A DNA stretch of 64,000 nt, taken from NCBI RefSeq assembly GCF_020251205.1, contig NZ_JAIWYX010000008.1, forward strand, positions 186,001-250,000, read 5' to 3'. Source of the stretch: Arthrobacter sp. M4 (lineage in GTDB: Bacteria > Actinomycetota > Actinomycetes > Actinomycetales > Micrococcaceae). A model generated the notes under the pieces. It was not told the DNA's origin and made no database searches. It saw only the letters and a program-made list of their open reading frames with translations. The position numbers and the translations under genes were made by a program. Below are positions 44,481 through 53,184 of the stretch, piece after piece (positions within the stretch are counted from its first letter, which is position 1; every line of letters begins with the position of its first letter).

Positions 44481-46013
44481 ATGCCTACAGGGTCCAGCCC
44501 TGAAGAGCCGACCCCGACCGAGGACAACGGCCCCGCTGAAGAGCAACCGAAGCCTATCAAGCAGAGGATGGCCGGCCAGCCGGCGTCGCCAATGAGCCCG
44601 CCACCGGCCAAGCAGCGGATGGGTGCGGCGCCGGTGGTGTCGGGTGAGTCGGGTGCGGCTCCGACCGGTTCGGCACCGGCCAAGCAGCGGATGGGTGCGA
44701 CGTCGGCGGTGTCGGGTGAGTTGGGTGCGGCTCCGGCCGGCTCGGCACCGGGGAAGCAGCGGATGGGTGCGGCGCCGGCTGTGTCGGGTGAGCCGGGTGC
44801 AGCTCCGGCAGGCTCGGCACCGGGGAAGCAGCGGATGGGTGCGGCGCTGTCGGCGCCTTCGGAGGCTCCCACAGCTGCATCAGAAAGCGAAACTCCAACC
44901 CTGCCCCCGAGCCAAGCACCGACGCGAATGGGAGGAACGCCCGCGCCCCGGACCGAGCCGCCCAGAACCGAGCCTGGTCCGGTAAGCCCGCAGCCGTCGA
45001 CCGCGCAGGCCGCTCCCAAGACGCCAGCCGCCCCCAAGCCAGCCGCCGTCCAGCCGACCGCCCCCAAAGCGACCCAACAGCAACCGCGGCCTCCGGCGTC
45101 GGCCGCTCGTCCAGCGTGGGTGAGGCCCGCCGTCGTGACGGTCGCGCTGCTAGTGGCGGCGCTCGTCGTCGTACTGCTGGCCCGGTGGCTGCGCTCAACG
45201 CCGCAGGTGCAGGACTTCCTCGCTACTTTTCCGGGGCATTCGTCCCGTCCGGCAGCAGCGCCGATAGGCATTCCGGCGTGGTTGGGGTGGCAGCATTTCC
45301 TCAATGTGTTCTTTATGGTGCTGATTGTCCGCACCGGTCTTCAGGTCCGGCTTGAAAAGCGTCCGCCGGGCTATTGGACGCCAAACCGGAATTCATTCTT
45401 TTCTCCGAAGGGCAACACGCCAAAGAAGGTAAGTCTGTCCCACTGGCTGCATCAGGCGCTCGACCTGCTGTGGGTCCTCAACGGGCTGATTTTCATTGTC
45501 CTGCTGGTCGTGACCGGTCAATGGCAACGTACAGTTCCCACAAACTGGGACATCGTACCCAACATGCTTTCCACGGCTCTCCAGTACGCGTCCTTGGACT
45601 GGCCTACAGAAAACGGCTGGGTCCAATACAACGCGTTGCAATTGGTGACCTATTTCTTGACTGTGTTTATTGCAGCGCCGCTGGCTATCGTGTCAGGTTT
45701 CCGAATGTCCACGTGGTGGCCAACTAATGCAAAGCGCCTCAACAGCATTTACCCGATGGAAGTCGCACGGGCACTGCATTTCCCGGTCATGATCTATTTT
45801 GTGGCGTTCACGGTAGTCCATGTGGCGCTGGTCCTTTTCACCGGGGCGCTGCGCAACCTCAACCACATGTTCGCCTCCAAGGACGAAGTGGACTGGTGGG
45901 GGCTGGTGATTTTCCTTGTTTCCCTGCTGGCTATTGCCGGGTCTTGGTTCTTGACGCAGCCGCTCTTTACGCGGCCTATTGCCGGGATGATGGGGAAGGT
46001 CTCCAACAGATAG
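44481..46013 (+). CDS. b561-type cytochrome b membrane protein with KQRMG-repeat cytoplasmic tail
   Basis: 510 residues in two parts. Residues 1-210 are a Pro/Ala/Gly-rich tail with five KQRM motifs, four in perfect 24-residue tandem repeats (KQRMGAAPxVSGExGAAPxG). Residues 211-505 are membrane: one segment at VTVALLVAALVVVLLARWL, then four helices containing WQHFLN, SLSHWLHQALD, ALHFPVMIYF and FTVVHVALVLF. These four His-bearing helices resemble cytochrome b561/Ni-hydrogenase b subunits (PF01292). Following etfB-etfA by 35 bp, it may pass ETF electrons into the membrane. The EtfA-cytochrome link is inference. Confidence 0.8.
   Translation: MPTGSSPEEPTPTEDNGPAEEQPKPIKQRMAGQPASPMSPPPAKQRMGAAPVVSGESGAAPTGSAPAKQRMGATSAVSGELGAAPAGSAPGKQRMGAAPAVSGEPGAAPAGSAPGKQRMGAALSAPSEAPTAASESETPTLPPSQAPTRMGGTPAPRTEPPRTEPGPVSPQPSTAQAAPKTPAAPKPAAVQPTAPKATQQQPRPPASAARPAWVRPAVVTVALLVAALVVVLLARWLRSTPQVQDFLATFPGHSSRPAAAPIGIPAWLGWQHFLNVFFMVLIVRTGLQVRLEKRPPGYWTPNRNSFFSPKGNTPKKVSLSHWLHQALDLLWVLNGLIFIVLLVVTGQWQRTVPTNWDIVPNMLSTALQYASLDWPTENGWVQYNALQLVTYFLTVFIAAPLAIVSGFRMSTWWPTNAKRLNSIYPMEVARALHFPVMIYFVAFTVVHVALVLFTGALRNLNHMFASKDEVDWWGLVIFLVSLLAIAGSWFLTQPLFTRPIAGMMGKVSNR
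44610..44893 (+). repeat. 72-bp tandem repeats in the b561-type gene
   Basis: AAGCAGCGGATGGG recurs at 44610, 44682, 44754 and 44826, exactly 72 bp apart, giving three full 24-codon units and a partial fourth. The units are near-identical in DNA, so the array is recent and likely to vary in copy number between strains. Confidence 0.9.
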
Positions 46014-46052
46014 AAAACAGCGGCTGCCCGCGGAGAGGCAGCCGCTGTTTTC
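46013..46052. terminator. Bidirectional terminator between convergent genes
   Basis: GAAAACAGCGGCTGCC (46013-46028) pairs exactly with GGCAGCCGCTGTTTTC (46037-46052), a 16-bp stem with an A-run on one side and a T-run on the other. It starts at the last base of the b561-type gene's stop codon. Confidence 0.95.
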
Positions 46053-46069
46053 TCTTGCGGACTAGGCAT

Positions 46070-47125
46070 TTAGCCGCTGTACGGCACGCGCTCCCAGCTA
46101 AGCTGCTCGGACGCGGTATCGGCGTTCGGCCTGACCGTGACGCGCAGCCATTCATTGGACGTCGCGGCGCCCTGCACAGTCACCCGGCGGAGGTTCGGCA
46201 CGCTGTCCTGGCCGTAGATGCCGAGCCACGGTGAGCCGGTGGCCATCGGTGCGTCGTCGTTGTACACGTGGCTGTCTCCGTTGAACAGGTAGACCTGGCC
46301 GCCAAATTCGCGGGCACCCTCGGCGAGGGCCTTCACGACCGGCCGGAAGCCGCTCACCAATTCAGGCTTCTCAGCGGCACCCTGCCCCAGCATGTACGGA
46401 TCGAACATGTCGGCCTGCATCATCACGACGACGGCGCGAGCGTTGGTCCGCTTGGCGTCGGCGAAGGTGCGCTGGATCTGCGCGACGTCCGCCGCGTCCC
46501 GGGATTCGACTTCAGCGAGCTGCTCAGCGGTGGGCTCGGTCAGGCCAAGACCGGACCACGGAAGGAGGGAGTTGTTGGAGCCCTGGACGTTCACCACGGA
46601 AAACGCCACGCGCTGCTGGTCGAAGGTGACGTTCTCCGGCAGTCCCTGTTCGGCCTGGGACTTCACGGGCATGTTGCCGCCGAGCGTTTTGCCCGGGGTC
46701 GCGAAGAACATGCTGCGCAGCTTGTCCAGGCGCTCCAAGGGGTTGTAGGAGCCGTTGTTCACCCGGTGGCAGTCCACCCATTCGTTGTCGCCGGGGGTGT
46801 AGACCAAAGGAGCCTCGAACCGGTCGAACTGCGCCTTGATGGCGGCGAAGTATTCGTCGGTGTACTGCGCAGAGCCAGCCTTGATGTCGCCCAGGTGGGT
46901 GACGAAGCGCAGCTCGTCGTGCGTGTTCAGTTCTGAGACCATCTGCGGGAAGCGCGCTATTTGGGCAGCACCGTAAGGGACGTCACCGATGACGCCGAAC
47001 GTAAAGGACTCCTGTTGTTCAGGACCTGCGTCGGGAGCAGCTTGGGCGGCGGCGGGCAGTCCGACGGCGACAAGCGCCAGGGCGGCAGCCGCACCGAGGA
47101 TGCGGGCGGACTTGGGGACAGGCAT
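46070..47125 (-). CDS. Secreted metallophosphoesterase
   Basis: 351 residues from the ATG at 47125 (MPVPKSARILGAAAALALVA), which has a GGAGAG site; the TTG at 47137 is within that site. Residues 1-34 are a Sec signal peptide ending AAAQAAPDA. Metal-ligand motifs of calcineurin-like phosphoesterases follow: FGVIGDVPYG (GDxP variant of GDxH), HLGDIKAG, YTPGDNEWVDCHR (GDNE), MQADMFDP and the late FNGDSHVYNDD (GDSH). The substrate is unknown; members include secreted phosphatases and phosphodiesterases. It is convergent with the b561-type gene. Confidence 0.9.
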   Translation of the reverse strand: MPVPKSARILGAAAALALVAVGLPAAAQAAPDAGPEQQESFTFGVIGDVPYGAAQIARFPQMVSELNTHDELRFVTHLGDIKAGSAQYTDEYFAAIKAQFDRFEAPLVYTPGDNEWVDCHRVNNGSYNPLERLDKLRSMFFATPGKTLGGNMPVKSQAEQGLPENVTFDQQRVAFSVVNVQGSNNSLLPWSGLGLTEPTAEQLAEVESRDAADVAQIQRTFADAKRTNARAVVVMMQADMFDPYMLGQGAAEKPELVSGFRPVVKALAEGAREFGGQVYLFNGDSHVYNDDAPMATGSPWLGIYGQDSVPNLRRVTVQGAATSNEWLRVTVRPNADTASEQLSWERVPYSG

Positions 47126-47307
47126 GACACTCTCCAATGCGATCGGGGTGGTTCGACCGCAAAGCTAGAGGCAAGAGGCAACACCTTATTGACGGGCTGG
47201 CGTCGCAGGGGTGAACGTCACTGAGCCGCTGTTGGCGACGCGGTGGCGTGGTGTTGCCAATCCGGGGCAACCGTTGGAGCTTTCCAAGACATCATCAAAG
47301 AAAATCG

Positions 47308-47336
47308 TTGACAATCGACAATCGGGGATTTAGATT
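47308..47336 (+). promoter_or_regulatory. Sigma-70-like promoter of the HAD/kinase/phospholyase cluster
   Basis: TTGACA at 47308-47313, a 17-base spacer, then TAGATT at 47331-47336. Transcription would start near 47343, giving a leader of about 70 bases. GACAATC is directly repeated (47310-47316 and 47317-47323) next to the -35, a possible regulator site. Confidence 0.7.
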
Positions 47337-47415
47337 CATAGGGAATCAAAAACCCTCGCTCGGTCGAACGAATGCCGATGGCTGACAACGACCGAGGTCC
47401 CCTCCCAACACCACT

Positions 47416-48108
47416 ATGAACGGACGAATCATCATGGCAGACACGAACTTCCGCCCGAAGTACATCTCTTTTGATATCTACGGCACACTGATCAATTGGG
47501 ATACTGATTCCACAACCCGCCGGCTGCTTGCGGGCCGTTTGCCTGAAGAGCAGTGGCCTGCGTTCAAGAAGGTGTTCCGCGGGTACCGGTTCGACGAGGT
47601 TTGCGGCGACTACAAGCCCTACGAGCAGATCCTTCAGAATTCCTTTGACCGGGTATGCAAGTTTTTTGGCATTGGGCCGACTCCTAGTGCGGGCGCAGAG
47701 TTCGCTGACGCTGTGCTCAGCTTTGGTGCCCACGAGGACGTGCCGGCTCCGCTGAAGCTCATGGGCGACAACTACAAGCTGGTGGCGCTGTCTAACGCCG
47801 ACGACAGCTTCCTGGACATCAGCATTCCCAAGCTCGGCGCTGACTTCCACGCCGTGTTGACCGCTGAGCAGGCCCAGGCCTATAAGCCGCGCTACCAGGC
47901 CTTCGAGTACATGCTCGATACCCTGAACGCCAAGCCGGAGGACTTCCTGCACATCGCCTCGCACACTCGCTACGACATGCATCCGATGCACGACATGGGC
48001 TTCCGCAACCTCTGGGTCCTGGACCGTGGCTATGACCCCATTACTGGGGGCTACGACTACAACTCTGTTAAGTCCCTGGAAGAGATCAACAGGCACCTCG
48101 GTCTCTAA
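47416..48108 (+). CDS. HAD-superfamily hydrolase, haloacid dehalogenase type II-like
   Basis: 230 residues (or 224 from the ATG at 47434; neither start has a strong ribosome site). Motif I is ISFDIYGTLINWD with the nucleophile Asp, motif II LVALSNADDSFLD, motif III the Lys in QAQAYKPRYQAFEYML, and motif IV HIASHTRYDMHPMHDMGFRNLWVLDRG. This matches the 2-haloacid dehalogenase subfamily, most of whose members turn out to be phosphatases. It heads a plus-strand cluster with a kinase and a phospholyase-like enzyme; dephosphorylation or proof-reading of a phosphorylated intermediate is a plausible role. Confidence 0.88.
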   Translation: MNGRIIMADTNFRPKYISFDIYGTLINWDTDSTTRRLLAGRLPEEQWPAFKKVFRGYRFDEVCGDYKPYEQILQNSFDRVCKFFGIGPTPSAGAEFADAVLSFGAHEDVPAPLKLMGDNYKLVALSNADDSFLDISIPKLGADFHAVLTAEQAQAYKPRYQAFEYMLDTLNAKPEDFLHIASHTRYDMHPMHDMGFRNLWVLDRGYDPITGGYDYNSVKSLEEINRHLGL

Positions 48109-48200
48109 GCCCGGTTCCTTAGGCGAAGCGCCCGGTCCCAGCGCTTCAACTTGCGACAGCCGGCCTCCTGATTTTCTCCTTCAATCATTGAAAGGGTGAG

Positions 48201-49340
48201 ATGTGCCCCTCCTTTGATCCCACCGCACTTGGTACCGGCCCGGCACAGGCCATAGGGCCCACATGCCGCGCCCAGGCAGCCTGGGGCGTCACTAGCGACT
48301 CCGAGTTTATTGAGGCTGTCGCATTGGAGAGTGGACTGCTGGCAGAGCAGTCCCAGCTCGCTGACTCAACTGTTCTGGTGCTCCTTGAGCAGTTCTACGG
48401 CCTGAAGGGGAAGCTGGTCCGGATTCCCACCGAAAAGGACGAGACTTTCCGTCTCCGGAACGGAGGTGAAACCTATCTGGTGAAAGTGTCGCCATCGGAT
48501 GAGGATCCGGCGATCGTCCAGCTTCAGACGGCATGCATGGAGCATTTGGAGCGTTCTGCCCCCGAACTTCCGGTCCAGCGTCTAGTCAGGAGCCTTAGGG
48601 GAGATCCACAAGTTCTCATTCCGGCGCCTGATGGGCCTTTTGACCGGGTGCTTCGGGTGATGCGGTTCATGCCTGGAGATGTGCTTGCCAGTCAGAAGGC
48701 GTCGGCTGGTCAGCTTCAGTTGGTGGGTTCAAGCCTTGCGCGTGTAGGCCTTGCTTTGCAGGACTTTGATCATGCCCGTGCCGACCGGTTGCTCCTGTGG
48801 GACCTGAAGCACTTTCACCGCATGCGGCCGCTGCTTGATTACGTCGATGAGCAGCACAAACGCTCTCTGGCTGAGGACATTTTTGACCAGTTCGACGAGA
48901 AGGTGGTTCCGCTTCTCGACACCCTCACCTCTCAGGTTGTCCACGGTGATTTCAGTCCGTTCAACGTTCTGATCGACCCGGACAGGCCGGACTACGTGAG
49001 CGGGATTATCGACTTCGGAGACGTCGTGCGGACGCCTGTGATCTTCGACCTCAGCGTCACCATGGCCAACCTCCTGGGAGCAGACCCGGCCAGCCCTTGG
49101 AAACACGCTCTGCACGTCATGGATGGGTATCGGAGCATCCGTCCGCTGCCTGACCAGGAGTTGGAGGCTCTGCTCATCTCAGCACAGGCCCGTCTGCTCC
49201 TGCGGGCCCTGATCACGCAGTGGCGGGCAAGCCAGTTGCCGCAAAGGCGTGATTATCTGCTCTCCCACTCCAAGCCTGACTGGGATCGGCTCGCTTCTAC
49301 AGCGGCCGCCCCTGCACCAAGACTGCCTTTCACATCCTGA
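48201..49340 (+). CDS. APH-fold kinase, probable ethanolamine/hydroxylysine kinase-like
   Basis: 379 residues. Kinase-like fold with ATP-site strand GLKGKLVRIPTEKDETFRLRNGGETYLVKVSP (the Lys in VKVS), the catalytic loop VVHGDFSPFNVLIDPD and metal-binding IIDFGDVVRTPVIFDLSVTMANLL. This is the aminoglycoside phosphotransferase/choline kinase family (PF01636); the HGDFSPFN and IDFGD variants are seen in hydroxylysine kinase-type members. The next gene is a class-III aminotransferase-fold enzyme of the kind that eliminates phosphate from O-phospho-amines, so kinase plus lyase make a two-step pathway. The 35-residue N-terminal leader is atypical. Confidence 0.85.
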   Translation: MCPSFDPTALGTGPAQAIGPTCRAQAAWGVTSDSEFIEAVALESGLLAEQSQLADSTVLVLLEQFYGLKGKLVRIPTEKDETFRLRNGGETYLVKVSPSDEDPAIVQLQTACMEHLERSAPELPVQRLVRSLRGDPQVLIPAPDGPFDRVLRVMRFMPGDVLASQKASAGQLQLVGSSLARVGLALQDFDHARADRLLLWDLKHFHRMRPLLDYVDEQHKRSLAEDIFDQFDEKVVPLLDTLTSQVVHGDFSPFNVLIDPDRPDYVSGIIDFGDVVRTPVIFDLSVTMANLLGADPASPWKHALHVMDGYRSIRPLPDQELEALLISAQARLLLRALITQWRASQLPQRRDYLLSHSKPDWDRLASTAAAPAPRLPFTS

Positions 49341-49369
49341 ACCAGACTCACAGCCTTCAAGGAGAGACC

Positions 49370-50725
49370 TTGGACACTTCCCAAATTCGTAAGCCATCCC
49401 GTGCAATGATCAATGGCTTTGATCCCAACCGCCTCGGTGAACTCCCGGACCAGATGCAGAAGAACATTCGGCGCCGGGACCAGAGCCTCGGGCCCGGATA
49501 CCGGCTTTTCTATGACACACCGCTGGAAATCGTCCGCGGCAAGGGCGTGACGTTGTTTGACCGCGACGGAAATGACTATCTCGACGTTTACAACAACGTC
49601 CCCTCTGTCGGTCACGCCCACCCGCGTGTCATAGCGGCCGTCCACGAACAGATGCAGACGCTGAACACCAACACCCGTTACGTCCAGGAATCCATCCTCG
49701 ATTACTCAGAGCAGCTTCTCTCCACGTTTCCCGCCGAGCTTGGCCATGTCATGTTTACCTGCACAGGTTCGGAAGCCAACGACCTCGCCATGCGCGTCGC
49801 CAAATACGCCACCGGAAATCAGGGCATCATCGTCACCTCCGGCGCGTACCACGGGCTCACAACCGAGGTGGCGTCCTTCTCACCGTCCCTGGGCATCGGC
49901 GTGCCCTTGGGTGCGAACGTGCGGGTCATCGACGCCCCGGACTTCCTGCGATACCCATTGGATCAAGGGTCCCTGGAGGATCACCTGCGGAACCAGGTGC
50001 GTGAGGCCATCGCCGACCTTCACCGGCACGGCATCGGAGTTGCGGCCTTCATCGCCGACAGCATCTTCTCCTCCGACGGTGTCTTCGCCGGCCCTGCAGG
50101 CTTCCTGCGTCCCATCGTGGAGGAAATCCATGCTGTGGGCGGCCTGTACATCGCCGATGAAGTCCAGCCGGGCTTCGGCCGGACCGGCGAGGAATGGTGG
50201 GGGTTCCAACGCCACGGTATCGTCCCGGACATCGTGACCATAGGCAAACCCATGGGTAACGGCATCCCCGTCGCGGCAGCCATCTTCAAGCCCGAACTAC
50301 TCCAGGAGTTCGGGAAAAACATCCGCTACTTCAACACCTTCGGCGGAAACTCCGTAGCCATCGCGGCGGCCCAGGCCGTCCTGGACGTTCTCCGCGAGGA
50401 ATCCCTCATGGAAAACGCCCTCAAGGTCGGCGGAAAGATCCTCACCGGACTCAAGGATCTCACTCAGGGTCTGGACCAGGTTGCAGAAGTCCGCGGGAGC
50501 GGCTTCTTTATCGGCGTCGACCTCGTCACGGACCAATCCACGCTCTTACCCGACGGGGAAGCCGCCGCCGGCATCGTGAACGCCCTCCGGCGGGACCGGA
50601 TCCTCATCTCGGCATGCGGCGCTCAGGGCAATGTCCTGAAACTCCGCCCCCCAATGCCGTTCTCCAGCGATGATGCCGATCGCCTGCTCGAAGCAATGGG
50701 CCATGCCTTCAAGGCGCTGCACTAG
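49370..50725 (+). CDS. Class-III aminotransferase-fold PLP enzyme, probable O-phosphoethanolamine/phosphohydroxylysine phospholyase
   Basis: 451 residues; TTG start with an AAGGAGAG site. PLP-fold motifs: GVTLFDRDGNDYLDVYNNVPSVGHAHPRVI, FTCTGSEANDLAMRVAK, GAYHGLTTEVASFSPS, LYIADEVQPGFGRTGEEWWGF and the Schiff-base Lys at residue 293 (TIGKPMGNGIP). VQPGFGRTGEEWWGFQRHG and YNNVPSVGHAHP resemble AGXT2L-type phospholyases, which cleave O-phosphoethanolamine to acetaldehyde, ammonia and phosphate, rather than true transaminases. I recall that a homologue from Arthrobacter aurescens TC1 was shown to be such a phospholyase. It follows the kinase gene by 30 bp. Confidence 0.85.
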   Translation: MDTSQIRKPSRAMINGFDPNRLGELPDQMQKNIRRRDQSLGPGYRLFYDTPLEIVRGKGVTLFDRDGNDYLDVYNNVPSVGHAHPRVIAAVHEQMQTLNTNTRYVQESILDYSEQLLSTFPAELGHVMFTCTGSEANDLAMRVAKYATGNQGIIVTSGAYHGLTTEVASFSPSLGIGVPLGANVRVIDAPDFLRYPLDQGSLEDHLRNQVREAIADLHRHGIGVAAFIADSIFSSDGVFAGPAGFLRPIVEEIHAVGGLYIADEVQPGFGRTGEEWWGFQRHGIVPDIVTIGKPMGNGIPVAAAIFKPELLQEFGKNIRYFNTFGGNSVAIAAAQAVLDVLREESLMENALKVGGKILTGLKDLTQGLDQVAEVRGSGFFIGVDLVTDQSTLLPDGEAAAGIVNALRRDRILISACGAQGNVLKLRPPMPFSSDDADRLLEAMGHAFKALH

Positions 50726-50768
50726 GCCCGAATGGGCCCGGGGGAATCCTGCTCAACAAGCTCACTCA

Positions 50769-50791
50769 TTCTGCGGGTTACACCCGCAGAA
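50769..50791 (+). promoter_or_regulatory. Hairpin between phospholyase and binding-protein genes
   Basis: TTCTGCGGGT (50769-50778) pairs exactly with ACCCGCAGAA (50782-50791) around TAC. It lies 20 bases before the binding-protein ATG, without a T-run. It may stabilise the downstream message, giving more binding protein than enzyme, or act as a weak attenuator. Confidence 0.45.
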
Positions 50792-50811
50792 ACGATTTGA
50801 AGGATTGCACC

Positions 50812-51738
50812 ATGAAGACCAGAAACAAAATCCAGACGGCGACTGCGGGACTCGCTGTCCTGCTTGCCCTCACCGCCTGTGGCAGCACGGCAACAGGCAC
50901 TGAGGCGACGGAAATCCCCAAGACGCAGAATACCCGCGACATCTCTGAGGGCGTCCAACCGGATGCGGCCGCGGTAGCGCTGCTGCCCGAGTCCTACAAA
51001 GCCAAGGGTGAACTGACGGTCGCGATGGACCTGAGTTCCCCGCCCACCACGTTCCTGGCCGAGGACAACGTCACCCCGATCGGCGTGAATCCCGACATCG
51101 CGCGCCTCGTGGCCAAAAAGCTGGGGCTGAAGCTGAAGTTCGAGAACACGGCATTCGACACGATCATTCCCGGCATTGACGGCGGCCGCTACGACTTCAC
51201 CGCCACCACCATGTCAGCCACCCCCGAGCGGCTGCAGGTCCTGGACATGATCGACTACCTCAAGGGCGGCTCGGCCGTCGCGGTAGCCGCCGGCAATCCA
51301 CTCAATCTGACCAACGACACGCTCTGCGGCAAGAACATCGCCGTGACCAAGGGCTCCACACAGCAACTGAAGCACCTGCCCAACATCTCGAAGTGGACGT
51401 GCGAGGAAAAGGGCAAGCAGGCCATCAACGCCGTCACGCTGCCCAACGTCCAGGAGGCACTGACGCAGCTGGACTCCAAGCGCATTGACGGCGTCTTCTA
51501 CGACGCCGGTGCCCTGGCCTGGGCAGAGATCCAGCAGCCCAACCATTTCACCGTCCTCTCACCGAGGATGGATACCCGAACGAATACCAACGTCGCCATA
51601 GGTCTGAAAAAGGGATCACCGTTGACACCGGCCCTGCAGAAAGCCATCCAGTCCGTTCTCGAAACCCCGGAATACAAGAAGTCGCTGGACTACTGGGGCC
51701 TGGGCGAGTCAGCCATTACCCAGGCCGCAATCCGCTAG
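50812..51738 (+). CDS. Polar amino-acid type ABC substrate-binding lipoprotein (no permease nearby)
   Basis: 308 residues from the ATG at 50812. Lipoprotein signal LLALTACGSTAT with the lipidated Cys at about residue 24. The mature domain is solute-binding family 3: ELTVAMDLSSPPTTFLAEDNVTPIGVNPDIARLVAKKLGLKLKFENTAFDTIIPGIDGGRYDFTATTMSATPERL, then the closing GKNIAVTKGSTQQ. These bind amino acids or amines. No ATPase or permease accompanies it, so it would feed a transporter encoded elsewhere. Its place after the kinase and phospholyase suggests capture of their amine substrate. Confidence 0.9.
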   Translation: MKTRNKIQTATAGLAVLLALTACGSTATGTEATEIPKTQNTRDISEGVQPDAAAVALLPESYKAKGELTVAMDLSSPPTTFLAEDNVTPIGVNPDIARLVAKKLGLKLKFENTAFDTIIPGIDGGRYDFTATTMSATPERLQVLDMIDYLKGGSAVAVAAGNPLNLTNDTLCGKNIAVTKGSTQQLKHLPNISKWTCEEKGKQAINAVTLPNVQEALTQLDSKRIDGVFYDAGALAWAEIQQPNHFTVLSPRMDTRTNTNVAIGLKKGSPLTPALQKAIQSVLETPEYKKSLDYWGLGESAITQAAIR

Positions 51739-51937
51739 TACCGGGGGCGCGCCAACGCCCCAACTGACCAGTACGCCCCGGCAGTTTGTTTCCCTGCCGA
51801 GGCGTACCGTCCGTTGGCTGGAACGAACGGTCGCCGTCGAACGAGCCACGGAAGAAGACCACTTACCCCTACACAACGAATACCGGGCAGCCCCAAAACG
51901 TCCCTGTTTTGCTCTGAACTCTCATTAAGGTTGTGCT

Positions 51938-53089
51938 ATGAGCACCATCCCCACTGCACGTGACTACACCAAGGCTTCGGTCTTTGATGCGGTCCTTTCA
52001 GAGGCGCCTTTGACGCGGAGCAGGCTGATCGAATTGACGCGGCTGAGCCAGGCGACCGTCTCTCGGAAAGTAGATGAGCTTCGTTTTGACGGCTTTCTTG
52101 TCGAGCGGGGAGTCGATGCGGTTGTGCGCCGTGGCCGGCCTTCGACATATCTGGATGTACCCGGCACGGCGGGGCACATTGTCGGTGTCTCTTTGGGAGC
52201 GCAAACCACTTGCGTCCTGGTGACGGACCTGCGAGGTCGCGAGGTTGGGCACCTGATTATTCCCAGTCACGAAGGGGGCGATGCTGAAACAACTGCCAAG
52301 TGGCTGGCGGACCTGATTGCGAAGACCAGTGATTCCGCAGAGGGGCCATTGCGCCAAATCGTCGCCGCACTGCCCGGCCGTGTACCGAATGGCACTAGGA
52401 GGTCCGGGACACCAGAAACACGGAAGAATTTCATGGATTCTCCGCTCCAGAATTGCCTTGAGGATCGATTGAACGCTCCCGTGATCCTTGAGAGCGACGC
52501 CAGTGCTTCCCTCCGGGGGATCCTGAAGGATGATGCCAGCATAGGTAACGCTGCTTTGTTCATGCTTAGTACCGTGCTGACGTTCGCTACTTGTACTGAT
52601 CATGAGATCGCCCATGGGCGGACGCCTACTTTCGGTGACCTCGGTGGTGTTCTCTACTCAGGCGTTGGCAACGAGTCCCTCGAGGGGCTGTTGAGCACAA
52701 AGGGTCTCCTGCGGTTTTCCAGGGGGCGAGGACTGGAGCTGGAGGGTATCGAAGCGCTCTGGTCCCGGCCGCAGGAAGAGGCGTCCCGCGCGGAAGTGAT
52801 GGAGGCGTTTACGACAGCGATTGTCACCGCTGTCGGTGCCGTTGCAGTTACGCTGGATCCCGAGTCCGTATTTTTTGTGGGTCGCCTGAGTCCGCTCCTG
52901 GATGAGGTCCTGCCCGAGGTACGCAGGCGACTGGCGCAAAACCTTCCCGTCGTTCCGGAGATCAAGGTCGTGTCGCAAGTGGTCGGACTATCGGTGGCCC
53001 GTGGAGCGGCGCATGCGGGACTGGCACTGGCCCAATCCCGGCTCCGGGAATCGATGCTGGAGGCCAGTCGCGAGAGCCAAAGCCCGTAG
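51938..53089 (+). CDS. ROK-family transcriptional regulator
   Basis: 383 residues. N-terminal winged helix KASVFDAVLSEAPLTRSRLIELTRLSQATVSRKVDELRFDGFLVERGVDAVVRRGRPSTYLDV followed by an ROK/actin-like domain (HIVGVSLGAQTTCVLVTDLRGREVG, PVILESDASASLRGILKDDASIGNAALFMLSTVL). The ROK zinc motif CxCGxxGC is absent and the DNxx-type sugar-kinase catalytic motif is degenerate, so it is a regulator and not a kinase. Same strand as the HAD-kinase-phospholyase-binding protein genes, 199 bp downstream, and their likely controller. Confidence 0.9.
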   Translation: MSTIPTARDYTKASVFDAVLSEAPLTRSRLIELTRLSQATVSRKVDELRFDGFLVERGVDAVVRRGRPSTYLDVPGTAGHIVGVSLGAQTTCVLVTDLRGREVGHLIIPSHEGGDAETTAKWLADLIAKTSDSAEGPLRQIVAALPGRVPNGTRRSGTPETRKNFMDSPLQNCLEDRLNAPVILESDASASLRGILKDDASIGNAALFMLSTVLTFATCTDHEIAHGRTPTFGDLGGVLYSGVGNESLEGLLSTKGLLRFSRGRGLELEGIEALWSRPQEEASRAEVMEAFTTAIVTAVGAVAVTLDPESVFFVGRLSPLLDEVLPEVRRRLAQNLPVVPEIKVVSQVVGLSVARGAAHAGLALAQSRLRESMLEASRESQSP

Positions 53090-53184
53090 CAGGCAAGAAG
53101 TAAAGCATCTTCCTCGCACCCTCGGCGTGATGCTGAATTGGATCGCTTGCCTTTGAGCGCGCTCGAACCTTTAGCGTCGGGGTC

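Noticed and set aside
44610..44893. CRISPR-like array from regularly spaced repeats
   Set aside because: The 72-bp units are contiguous, in frame and code for KQRMG protein repeats; there are no unique spacers.
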